64,000 nucleotides of DNA from Methylacidiphilales bacterium (GTDB taxonomy: Bacteria > Verrucomicrobiota > Verrucomicrobiia > Methylacidiphilales > UBA1321): NCBI GenBank assembly GCA_026225555.1, contig JAMFSY010000007.1, positions 1-64,000 on the forward strand. The letters run 5' to 3'. Position 1 is the first letter of the stretch. Every line of letters starts with the position of its first letter. A program made the position numbers and the translations under genes. The notes beneath the pieces were generated by a model. That model did not search any database. It was not told where the DNA came from and saw nothing but the letters and a program-made list of their open reading frames with translations. This document shows positions 49,356 through 57,915 of this stretch, piece after piece.

Positions 49356-49465
49356 ATTTCCTGGGGCATTGCGAGTGCATGTTTCCATGGTCGCTCCGAA
49401 AAAAACGCGTCCGGTTCGCCGTCGGGAAAACCGCCGGGCGGACCGGGCTCACATCGGAGTCAGTT

Positions 49466-51334
49466 ATGTTTGCTCAAGTCATCAGTAATCAAGCCATCAC
49501 GACCTGGTGGCCGGTATGGCCGTTCGAGGATTCCCATTTTTCATGGTGGGTCTTGGGCGGGTACGTTTTCATTGCCGGGGTAGTGCTGACTTTGCTTAGC
49601 CCCGTTCTGCTCGGCCTGGTCCTGATCGATGAGAAGGAGGTCGGCGTGGTGATCAAGAAATTCGGGCGCAGCCAGCTTCCCCCGGGACAGCTGATTGCGT
49701 TGCAGGGGGAGGCTGGTTTCCAGGCGGACACTCTCGCGCCCGGACTGCATTTCGGTTACTGGTTTTTCCAGTATCGCGTGATGAAGGTGGCCATGATCCG
49801 CATCCCCGCCGGTGAAATCGGGCTGGTGCTTTCCCATGCGGGCGCGCCGATTTTATCCGAGCGCATTCTCGCGAAGGCGGTGCCTTGCGATAATTTCCAG
49901 GATGCGCGCGCCTTCCTGCTCAACGGCGGTGAGAAGGGCCGGCAAGTGGCCGTCCTTACGGCGGGCACCTATCGGATCAACACGGCGATCTTTAATGTGA
50001 TCACGTCATCGTGCGCGCTTAATTACGACCTGGTTCCCGGTCAGCTTCATGTCTATTCCGTCCAGCCCGATGCGGTGGGAATCGTGACCACGCTGGATGG
50101 CCGTCCCATCGATCCCGGTGAGATCGCCGGCGAACTGGTCCCCGCGCATGATAACTTCCAGAACGCGCAGGCGTTCCTGGAGAACGGCGGCGGCCGCGGC
50201 TTGCAGGAGCAGATTCTGCTCTCGGGTACGTGGAACCTGAATCCCTGGTTCGTCGCGGTCGAGCAGGTTTGCATGCTGGAAATCCCCATCGGCCACGTGG
50301 GCGTGGTCATCTCTTACGTGGGCCAGGCGCATGTGGATGTCAGTGGCGCCGAGTTTCGTCATGGTGACCTGGTGAACCCGGGCCACAAGGGCGTGTGGGT
50401 CGCGCCGCTTTATCCGGGCAAGCACCCGGTCAATCCGCGCGTGATGAAGGTGGAACTCGTGCCCACGACAAACATCGTGCTCAACTGGGCGAACCGGACT
50501 GAGTCGCACAAGTTCGACCAGAAGCTCTCCAGCATCACGGTGCGCTCGCACGATGGCTTCGCCTTCAACCTGGATGTCGCGCAGATCATCCACGTGGGCG
50601 CGCTCGACGCGCCGAAGGTCATCTCCCGCGTCGGCTCGATGCAAAACCTGGTCGATCACGTGCTCCAGCCCATCGTGGGGAATTATTTCCGCAACTCCGC
50701 GCAGAATTACACCGTGCTCGATTTTCTCGGCGGACGCACCGCCCGTCAAACCGAGGCGGCGGAATTCATTCGCGAAGCGCTCTCCGCCTACGATGTGCAG
50801 GCGGTCGATACGCTGATTGGCGATATCACCCCGCCGGCGGAATTGATGAAGACGCAGACCGACCGCAAGATCGCGGAGGAGGAACGCAAGACCTACGAAA
50901 TTCAGGAGGCCGCGCAGAAGCAACGCCAACTTCTCGTGCGCGAAACAGCCGTGGCCGATATCCAACAGCAGGTCGTCGCCAGCGAGCAGGGCGTTCGCAT
51001 CGCCGAGCTCGACGCGAATGCCTCGGTCAAGGCGGCCACGGGTGAGGCGGAATCGATTCGCCTGCGCGCCCTGGGTCAGGCCGAAGCGATTCGTGCGACC
51101 GGTTTCGCTCAGGCGGAAGCCTATCGCGCCGGTGTCGAAGCGCTGGGCGCTCCGAGTTTCGCGGCCCTGCAACTGATGCAAGTCGTCGGGGAACGCGGTG
51201 TGCGTATCGTGCCCGATGTCTCGGTCACCGGAGGCGCCACCGGCAGCGGTCTGATTGATGCGCTGCTTGGTGTCACGTTGAAGGACCGTCTGGTCGCGGA
51301 GCCTGCCATCGCCCACGACCCGGCTCAATCTTAA
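49466..51334 (+). CDS. SPFH/band 7 (flotillin-like) membrane protein with internal duplication
   Basis: N-terminal TM; LIDEKEVGVVIKKFG; coiled-coil Ala/Glu-rich EAIRATGFAQAEAYRAGVEALG; ATG at 49466 downstream of the riboswitch. Confidence 0.82.
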   Translation: MFAQVISNQAITTWWPVWPFEDSHFSWWVLGGYVFIAGVVLTLLSPVLLGLVLIDEKEVGVVIKKFGRSQLPPGQLIALQGEAGFQADTLAPGLHFGYWFFQYRVMKVAMIRIPAGEIGLVLSHAGAPILSERILAKAVPCDNFQDARAFLLNGGEKGRQVAVLTAGTYRINTAIFNVITSSCALNYDLVPGQLHVYSVQPDAVGIVTTLDGRPIDPGEIAGELVPAHDNFQNAQAFLENGGGRGLQEQILLSGTWNLNPWFVAVEQVCMLEIPIGHVGVVISYVGQAHVDVSGAEFRHGDLVNPGHKGVWVAPLYPGKHPVNPRVMKVELVPTTNIVLNWANRTESHKFDQKLSSITVRSHDGFAFNLDVAQIIHVGALDAPKVISRVGSMQNLVDHVLQPIVGNYFRNSAQNYTVLDFLGGRTARQTEAAEFIREALSAYDVQAVDTLIGDITPPAELMKTQTDRKIAEEERKTYEIQEAAQKQRQLLVRETAVADIQQQVVASEQGVRIAELDANASVKAATGEAESIRLRALGQAEAIRATGFAQAEAYRAGVEALGAPSFAALQLMQVVGERGVRIVPDVSVTGGATGSGLIDALLGVTLKDRLVAEPAIAHDPAQS

Positions 51335-51355
51335 GTTGTCGAATAGTATCGCCGG

Positions 51356-51392
51356 GCACCCGCGTTCAATCCGCGGGTGCATTATTCTGTTT
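51356..51392 (+). terminator. rho-independent terminator-like hairpin after the SPFH gene
   Basis: GCACCCGCG-ttcaatc-CGCGGGTGC followed by attattctgttt. Confidence 0.6.
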
Positions 51393-51472
51393 CAGCCGGA
51401 GCAATTTTATCTCGGATGCGGGGGATTTTTCCTATCGGCAACTCCACCCGGCGCTGCTACTCCTCTGACTCG

Positions 51473-53131
51473 ATGCATCCACAGCGTTCTCTGGCCTCGT
51501 TGATGAAGAGGCATCTGATTCTTTGTCTGGCGATTCTATCTTTGCTGGAGATTTGGCGGCCGCACTACTTTTTAACCGATGATAATCTCTCGGCGGGATT
51601 TCCCATTTTGGTGGAGATCGGGCGGCATCTCAAAGAGGCGAAATCTCCTTTCATCTCCGACCATATCTTTGGAGGTCATTATGACTTGTTGAGGGATATC
51701 GGATTTCTTTGCTGGCATCCCTTCTGTATCCTTCCGAGCTTGTTGGCCGACACGAGAGCCGAGTTTTGGATGATGGATATCACGGCTTTTCTTTTCATCC
51801 TGCTCGCGACGGTGGGATTCACCCTTTTGGCCTGCGAGTTGCGCCGCGAATTTAATCCGACTCTTCCGGATCTCTATCTTACGTTCTATACGTTTAGTTT
51901 CCTTTTCAGTACCTATATTCTGACGGTAGGGCCCAGTTGGGGTAATTTTTTGGGAAATCAAAGCGCCCTGCCCTGGCTTGTCCTCGGCATTTTAGATAGA
52001 AAAATGATGCGTGGCACCGGCTTGGTCATTCTCTTCACCATTCATTCGATTTTCGGTGGCTACCAAGCGCTTAGTCTTTCCAGTGGCATTTGCCTGACCC
52101 TTTTTGCCCTCGGCATCTCTATTTATCGGCTTTCTCCCGCGCCCCTGTTCGCCTGGTGTGCGGGCAATATCCTTGCCTTGCTTCTTTCCACCCCTTTTCT
52201 TTTTCCCGCCATTTGGGGATTTATCCATTCATCCCGGGCGGGAGGGTTTTCCCAGGATGACTGTTCCCTCTTTTCCATTCCTATTTCAATTTTCCCCCTT
52301 TCGCTTTTTCTCGGAAATTGGACGGCGATTTTGGCGAATTTGACCGGGAGCTTAAAGGAGGCTCTCTCCTTCCCTTACCTGCCGACGCTTCTGGCCTGTG
52401 GGGCGGCTTGGTGTGTCCTGCCCGCTCTCGTCGGTTCCCGTCGCTGGCGTTTTCCGGAAGCGCTGTGTCTGGCAATAGCGCTTCTTCTGATGGTGCTCAT
52501 TATTCGCCCCAATGCGATCGCGCTAGCCATGCATCACACGCCGTTCCTGAGATCCTTGCGTTGGCCGTTTCGTGAATCGTTGCAGTTTCTATTCTTTATT
52601 CACTTGTTTCTTCTGATTCGAGTACAGGAACAATTCATCCGTCTGCGGTCGGTTATATCCCTATTAAGTCTGGCCGCATTTATCTTGCCGCTTCCGTTAG
52701 GCAGGGCTCCCAGCTTCAACGCCCTCTCCATGGATCGACAGGAAGTTTTATCGGGAAAGGCTGAAATTTTTTGGAATCAAGTAAAGTTGCGACTTAATCC
52801 ACATGATCAGATTGCCACCGTTATCGACTCCGATCCATGGGCGAAAAATATTGAGAAAATTCCATATAGCCTTTTAGGCACGGCCAATTTCCCCGCCCTT
52901 TATCAGGTCACCTCTGTTTCCGGGTATTCGATGACGTCTCCAGCTGATCAGATGCCAATCAAGACGATTCCCTTCTTTTGGTTTGGCGCTTATAGCGAAA
53001 AACAGGTTGCGGCTATTTTGCAGGAGAAGCCGGAATTAAAAATAATCGAGCTCGTCAGTGCGACGCCCTTGAAAATCATGCTTATCGCTGGGGGAAAAAA
53101 AACCGATCTTACACCTTACCTGACTCCATAA
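51473..53131 (+). CDS. polytopic membrane protein (paralogue of 14079-15770)
   Basis: EIWRPHYFLTDDNLSAGFPILVEIGRHLKEAKSPFISDHIFGGHYDLLRDIGFLCWHP; many hydrophobic segments. Confidence 0.8.
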   Translation: MHPQRSLASLMKRHLILCLAILSLLEIWRPHYFLTDDNLSAGFPILVEIGRHLKEAKSPFISDHIFGGHYDLLRDIGFLCWHPFCILPSLLADTRAEFWMMDITAFLFILLATVGFTLLACELRREFNPTLPDLYLTFYTFSFLFSTYILTVGPSWGNFLGNQSALPWLVLGILDRKMMRGTGLVILFTIHSIFGGYQALSLSSGICLTLFALGISIYRLSPAPLFAWCAGNILALLLSTPFLFPAIWGFIHSSRAGGFSQDDCSLFSIPISIFPLSLFLGNWTAILANLTGSLKEALSFPYLPTLLACGAAWCVLPALVGSRRWRFPEALCLAIALLLMVLIIRPNAIALAMHHTPFLRSLRWPFRESLQFLFFIHLFLLIRVQEQFIRLRSVISLLSLAAFILPLPLGRAPSFNALSMDRQEVLSGKAEIFWNQVKLRLNPHDQIATVIDSDPWAKNIEKIPYSLLGTANFPALYQVTSVSGYSMTSPADQMPIKTIPFFWFGAYSEKQVAAILQEKPELKIIELVSATPLKIMLIAGGKKTDLTPYLTP

Positions 53132-55227
53132 TCTCGGGGCTTTGAATCCGCGAGGCTATCCAAGGCGCTCATACGGGCGTTGAGCCGCGCGGTCATTGTT
53201 TCCGTAAATTCCACGGCGGCTTCATCCCAGGTCTGCCATTTGCCATAAGAGCCCGGATCTCCGCTTGGGACCTCGCCATGGGCCGTACCGAGGGCGTGCC
53301 AGAGAGTGTAATAGCTATTGGAGGCAATGGGACGGGGGGAAATAGAGTTAAACGTTGCGACAGCATCCTTGATTTTTCCTCCTTGAAGATCGCTTCGGGC
53401 TCGAACTAATTTTTCCTGCCACGAAGTTCTATCGGGTGGATTTGCCTTCACAAACGACTCGAAGGGGCCAGGGCCAAGACGTTCCCAAAGAACGGCGTTC
53501 AGCAAGGAGTAATGCTGGCTGGAGGGTTGGGAAAGGAAGTCTTGGATCGTGCTCGTGGGAAGCAATGCAATCCAATTTGAAAAGTAGTTGAAGAAAGGCT
53601 CGGACCATTCCGTGGCGTCAGATTGCGAGAGAAGTGCCAGGCTTTCGCTGGGTCGGCCGAGAAGAGTGCTATAACAAAAAGCTCTTATGATTTGATGATG
53701 TTGCAAAAGGAGATCGCGCGATTTCTCGATTTCCTTTCGATTTCCCGGAGTGAGAGTCCAACTGCCTGGCTGCTTTCGCTCCCACAGCATGCCGTCTTCG
53801 TCGCAGCAAATGAATGCCATATCGGGAAGATGAGTCAGAGTCATAATCCAACAAAAGTTATTTCTATCCAAAAGGACATAGTTGACCTTTAAATGCTCCG
53901 CCGCCTGCGCGAGCGCTTCAGGTTCATTCCAGAGGAAGAAAAAATAACGTTTGGATTCATCCGAAAAATGGGCGAGACCGCTGTCTAGAAGAGGATGAAA
54001 ATCGCCGTTCTGGCCGAACGATAAGTAGGCCCCCTCGCCATGGCTGCATAGCACCGATACAGGCTGGCCTTTTGCAACTGGGATTTGGTCAACGATATTC
54101 GGTGCATAGGGGTTGGCATAAGTTGCCAAATACTTTTGGCTTTTGAGATCGCCATAAATAGACAATAGGTTGAAAGACCCAGCAAACAACATGAAGTTGC
54201 ATAGGAGGCATAGCCCCATGTTTTTGGCTAAAACGATAAGCCGTGGACGCACGGATCTTTGAATTGAAATCTCCCGCGAGGAGTAAACAAAGAGGAGGGA
54301 GATGGCCAGGATGCCAGCGAATCGAAAATGTTTCAGCGCCATATAAAACGAAAAGATGGAGAAGAGAAGCAGCCAGAGTGGCGTCCGCCGGGAGGTTAGG
54401 AATGCAAAGGCCAAGAGCATTCCCGCTACGATGACGAGCGCGTCGGTTATTGAAGAAAAATCCGTGATGGGCCACATTTCCGGCGAAAGCGCGGTTGATC
54501 CAGGGTCGAAGGCCTGAAGAAAGGGAAAGAGAAGGCGGCTCGGACCGTAGGGATTTATGATGGTGGCCAGTGCTGCTAAAATCATGACTAGAAAAGCTCT
54601 TTCCCATAGGACTTTTTCAGTGAGCCTTTTTCTATTGGAGACCAGTTCGCACCCCACCCACAGAACGAGTGCAAACAAGCCAATAACAAAACTGCTATGA
54701 ACGTTTGTCCACGCAAAAAAGATCAAGAACAGACGGATATAGAAGTTTGGAGAAAGCTCTTCAAAGCGTGATTTGGCGAGCAAGACCATCATCAATACCA
54801 ATAGTAATTCGCCTGCGAGTTCGGGACGTTCCTCCAGTCGACTCTTCATAAGAATTCCGGCTGCGAAATAACTTAAAATGGAAAGAATGTCGAAGGCTGG
54901 ATACTTTTTCCCAGAATTGACGATGGGCAGAAAAATAATGAGTAGGTAGACGGCGGAAAAGAGAATCCACAGAACGGGAAATCCGCCGATCTTATAGATA
55001 AGAGCCAGGATAACTTCATAGCCTGCGTATTCATCGAAATAAGGAGTGGCCGGCAAGGAGAAGGAAGCGGCGGGCTGGGTCGGCAGGCTGAAAGTATGAA
55101 GGATGTGGAAGCCTTCCGAAAGCTGCCACCAAATATCGACCTGGGTGATCTGAAGCGAGCAAAAGATGATGTAGACGAAGACGTAACTCGCTAATAAAAC
55201 TGACAGGGTCCTGCTTAACGCGCTCAT
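53116..55227 (-). CDS. polytopic membrane protein of unknown function with a soluble C-terminal region
   Basis: MSALSRTLSVLLASYVFVYIIFCSLQITQVDIWWQLSEGFHIL; start at 55227 avoids overlap with the ABC-F gene; 3' end overlaps the convergent gene by 16 bp. Confidence 0.72.
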   Translation of the reverse strand: MSALSRTLSVLLASYVFVYIIFCSLQITQVDIWWQLSEGFHILHTFSLPTQPAASFSLPATPYFDEYAGYEVILALIYKIGGFPVLWILFSAVYLLIIFLPIVNSGKKYPAFDILSILSYFAAGILMKSRLEERPELAGELLLVLMMVLLAKSRFEELSPNFYIRLFLIFFAWTNVHSSFVIGLFALVLWVGCELVSNRKRLTEKVLWERAFLVMILAALATIINPYGPSRLLFPFLQAFDPGSTALSPEMWPITDFSSITDALVIVAGMLLAFAFLTSRRTPLWLLLFSIFSFYMALKHFRFAGILAISLLFVYSSREISIQRSVRPRLIVLAKNMGLCLLCNFMLFAGSFNLLSIYGDLKSQKYLATYANPYAPNIVDQIPVAKGQPVSVLCSHGEGAYLSFGQNGDFHPLLDSGLAHFSDESKRYFFFLWNEPEALAQAAEHLKVNYVLLDRNNFCWIMTLTHLPDMAFICCDEDGMLWERKQPGSWTLTPGNRKEIEKSRDLLLQHHQIIRAFCYSTLLGRPSESLALLSQSDATEWSEPFFNYFSNWIALLPTSTIQDFLSQPSSQHYSLLNAVLWERLGPGPFESFVKANPPDRTSWQEKLVRARSDLQGGKIKDAVATFNSISPRPIASNSYYTLWHALGTAHGEVPSGDPGSYGKWQTWDEAAVEFTETMTARLNARMSALDSLADSKPRDYGVR

Positions 55228-55381
55228 GTTTCCGTTAAGTTTTAGACGCCGCCGAATGCTTGGCAATAGTCCAGCCGGTGCGTGGGCGGCGGATATGAAG
55301 GGCGGATCCGAGTCCTTGCGCGCGAAAGAACTCGCGGCGAAGCTTGCGGTGACGCGCAACCCTCCGTAGAATGGTTCGCTT

Positions 55382-57349
55382 ATGCTTACCCTGTCCGAAA
55401 TCGGCAAGAGCTTTGGCTCGCGCACGCTGTTTGAAGATGTCTCCCTGAGCATCAATCTCGGCGAGCGGATCGCGCTGGTCGGGCCGAATGGCGCAGGCAA
55501 GTCGACCTTGTTCTCCATCATCCTCGGCTTGACGGAGCCCGACAACGGCACCGTCGTGCTCGATAAACACACCACGCTTGGGTATCTCGCGCAGGAAACG
55601 GCCGCGATTGGGGAGGAAACTGTGCTGCAGCTCGCCACCGCGATCACGCCGGAGCATGGACGGCTGCAGCAAATTCTCGCCAAGGGCGCGGCGAGCGGCG
55701 AGACCGATACCGAGGAGTATCACGACGCGTTGGCGAAATACGCGGAGCTCGGCGGCTACCAGCTCGAGCCCAAGGCCAAGCGCATCCTAAGCGGGCTCGC
55801 CTTTCGCGATTCCGATTTCGACCGGCCCGCCCGCACGATGAGCGGCGGCTGGGTCATGCGGGCTCACCTCGCCAAGCTTCTGGTCATGGAGCCTGATCTC
55901 CTCATGCTCGATGAGCCGACGAATCACCTCGACCTTGAATCGCTCGGCTGGTTCCAGAATTATTTGATGTATTACCCCGGCGCGATCCTGATGATCTCGC
56001 ACGATCGCGCGTTTCTCAACGAGCTGGTCGATAACATCTTTGAGATTCGCCACAGCCAGGTCCATCGCTACCGCGGCAATTACGACGCCTACGTCGAACA
56101 GAAAAAGCAACGCCAGGAAATCCAGCTCGCCGCTTACAAAAACCAGCAGGCCGAGATCCAGAAGCTTCAGGAGTTCGCCGACCGCTTCCGGGCCAAGGCG
56201 AGCAAGGCATCGCAGGCGCAAAGCAAGTTGAAGCAGATCGAGCGCATGGAAAAAATCGAGGCGCCCGAATCGCACGAAAAGAAAATCCACATCAAATTTC
56301 CGCAGCCCGTGCGCAGCGGCCAGCGCGTCATCACGCTGAACAAGATCCATCATGCCTACGACTCACTTGTCGTCTATCGCGGCATCGATTTGGAGATCGA
56401 GAAGGGCCAGCGCATCGTGCTCGTCGGGCCGAATGGCGCGGGCAAATCGACCCTCCTGAAAATTCTCGGCGGCGTGCTGCCTGTGCAACAGGGCGAACGG
56501 AAACTCGGCCATAATACCGAGGTCGGCTACTCCTCACAGAATCGCGGCGAGATGCTGAATCCCACTCGCAACGTTTTGCAGGAGGCACTCAGCATCCCCG
56601 CCCCGCTGCCTGAGGTCACCACCCGCACCATCCTCGGTTCCTTCCTTTTCCAGGGAGACGATGCGTACAAGAAAGTTGGCGTTCTCTCCGGCGGAGAAAA
56701 GACCCGTCTCGGCCTGGTGAAGCTCCTGCTCAATCCGCCGAACTTGCTCCTCATGGATGAGCCGACGACCCACCTCGACATGGCGAGCATCGACGCGCTG
56801 ATCGAGGCGTTGAAGCAATATCAAGGCACGCTTGTTTTCATCAGCCATGACGTTTACTTCATCCGCGCGCTTGCCCAGACCGTGCTGCATATCAGCGCGG
56901 GCCAGTTGACGCCCTACTCGGGTGATTACGATTATTATCTCGATAAATCGGGTGCGCGTTCCGAGAAACAGGGTCTCGTCGCCGGCGAACAGTTGACCGA
57001 TTCACGTCCCGCCGAAGCGCCCGCCGCACCGCGCGCCCTCACCGGTTCGCCGGTCAAGACGAAGGAGCAAAAGCGTCGCGAAGCCGAGGAACGCCAGGCC
57101 GTTTCCGCGGCAAAGAAAAAAGCGCAGGCGCATCTGGAAGCGATCGAAAAGCAGATCGCCGACCTGGAGGCCCGACACAAGGAACTCCTCGTCAAACTGG
57201 AAGCCCCGGAGACCTATCAGCCCGGCGGCGACGCTGCGAAACTCAACCGCGAACTCGGCGAACATGCCGCCCGTATTGCCGCCCTCAACGAAGAGTGGGA
57301 AGACGCCACGGCCGACGTCGCGGCGTTGAATCCGCCTGCGGCAGTTTAA
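55382..57349 (+). CDS. ABC-F family ATP-binding cassette protein
   Basis: Two Walker A (GPNGAGKST) and two LSGGE-type motifs (MSGGW, LSGGEKTR), LLMDEPTTHLD, no TM segments, C-terminal coiled coil. Confidence 0.93.
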   Translation: MLTLSEIGKSFGSRTLFEDVSLSINLGERIALVGPNGAGKSTLFSIILGLTEPDNGTVVLDKHTTLGYLAQETAAIGEETVLQLATAITPEHGRLQQILAKGAASGETDTEEYHDALAKYAELGGYQLEPKAKRILSGLAFRDSDFDRPARTMSGGWVMRAHLAKLLVMEPDLLMLDEPTNHLDLESLGWFQNYLMYYPGAILMISHDRAFLNELVDNIFEIRHSQVHRYRGNYDAYVEQKKQRQEIQLAAYKNQQAEIQKLQEFADRFRAKASKASQAQSKLKQIERMEKIEAPESHEKKIHIKFPQPVRSGQRVITLNKIHHAYDSLVVYRGIDLEIEKGQRIVLVGPNGAGKSTLLKILGGVLPVQQGERKLGHNTEVGYSSQNRGEMLNPTRNVLQEALSIPAPLPEVTTRTILGSFLFQGDDAYKKVGVLSGGEKTRLGLVKLLLNPPNLLLMDEPTTHLDMASIDALIEALKQYQGTLVFISHDVYFIRALAQTVLHISAGQLTPYSGDYDYYLDKSGARSEKQGLVAGEQLTDSRPAEAPAAPRALTGSPVKTKEQKRREAEERQAVSAAKKKAQAHLEAIEKQIADLEARHKELLVKLEAPETYQPGGDAAKLNRELGEHAARIAALNEEWEDATADVAALNPPAAV

Positions 57350-57351
57350 GC

Positions 57352-57858
57352 TTAATTCTGCGCGTTAGCCGCGATGGAAATAAGCCGGAAGTTTTGGCGA
57401 AAAGGTGATTCCGGAGCGGGCGCGTAGCCATAGACGGCGTCTACTTTCGCCCCTTGCTTGAACGAATTGACCACTTGCCAAAGATGGAGTGGCACGACTA
57501 AACCGATTCCCTGCCCGGTCGTATCTTTGATGACGATGCGGGAATGATCATTTGGATAAGAGATCGATCCGCTAACGATCCTCGGTGATTGAGCTGCAGC
57601 CATGTGTTCAAGCAGGGGCCAGTAAACCGTGGAAAAGATCCTCGTGCTCGTCGAATTGTAGGGAAAGGAAATCCCCAGGATCACCAGGGAGAGTTTCGAG
57701 GGATTGTCCTTGTCGCTCCGAGCGTAGGCATGATCAAACGAGTAAGTATAGATCCATGCCAGCGCACCCAGGAGAATCACGCTGACAATTGATCGGTGGA
57801 GCCACGCCTTTTTCACGATCGAATCGTAGAGCTTCTCTTCTACGAAGAGCAACTTCAC
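57352..57858 (-). CDS. membrane-anchored hypothetical protein
   Basis: Single N-terminal TM SIVSVILLGALAWIYTY; no recognised domain. Confidence 0.55.
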   Translation of the reverse strand: MKLLFVEEKLYDSIVKKAWLHRSIVSVILLGALAWIYTYSFDHAYARSDKDNPSKLSLVILGISFPYNSTSTRIFSTVYWPLLEHMAAAQSPRIVSGSISYPNDHSRIVIKDTTGQGIGLVVPLHLWQVVNSFKQGAKVDAVYGYAPAPESPFRQNFRLISIAANAQN

Positions 57859-57915
57859 TCTTCCTTTATCGAAGCCACTCTTTCGACAAAGTCAGGATGA
57901 TAGATAGATTGATGA

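Noticed and set aside
48791-49465. N-terminal 225 codons of the 847-aa ORF ahead of the SPFH gene
   Set aside because: Overlaps the hybrid kinase in another frame and then runs through the riboswitch candidate; ATG at 49466 begins the recognisable membrane protein.
55228-55683. N-terminal extension of the 855-aa minus ORF
   Set aside because: Antisense to the start of the ABC-F gene; translation is non-membrane low-complexity sequence; ATG at 55227 precedes the first TM helix.
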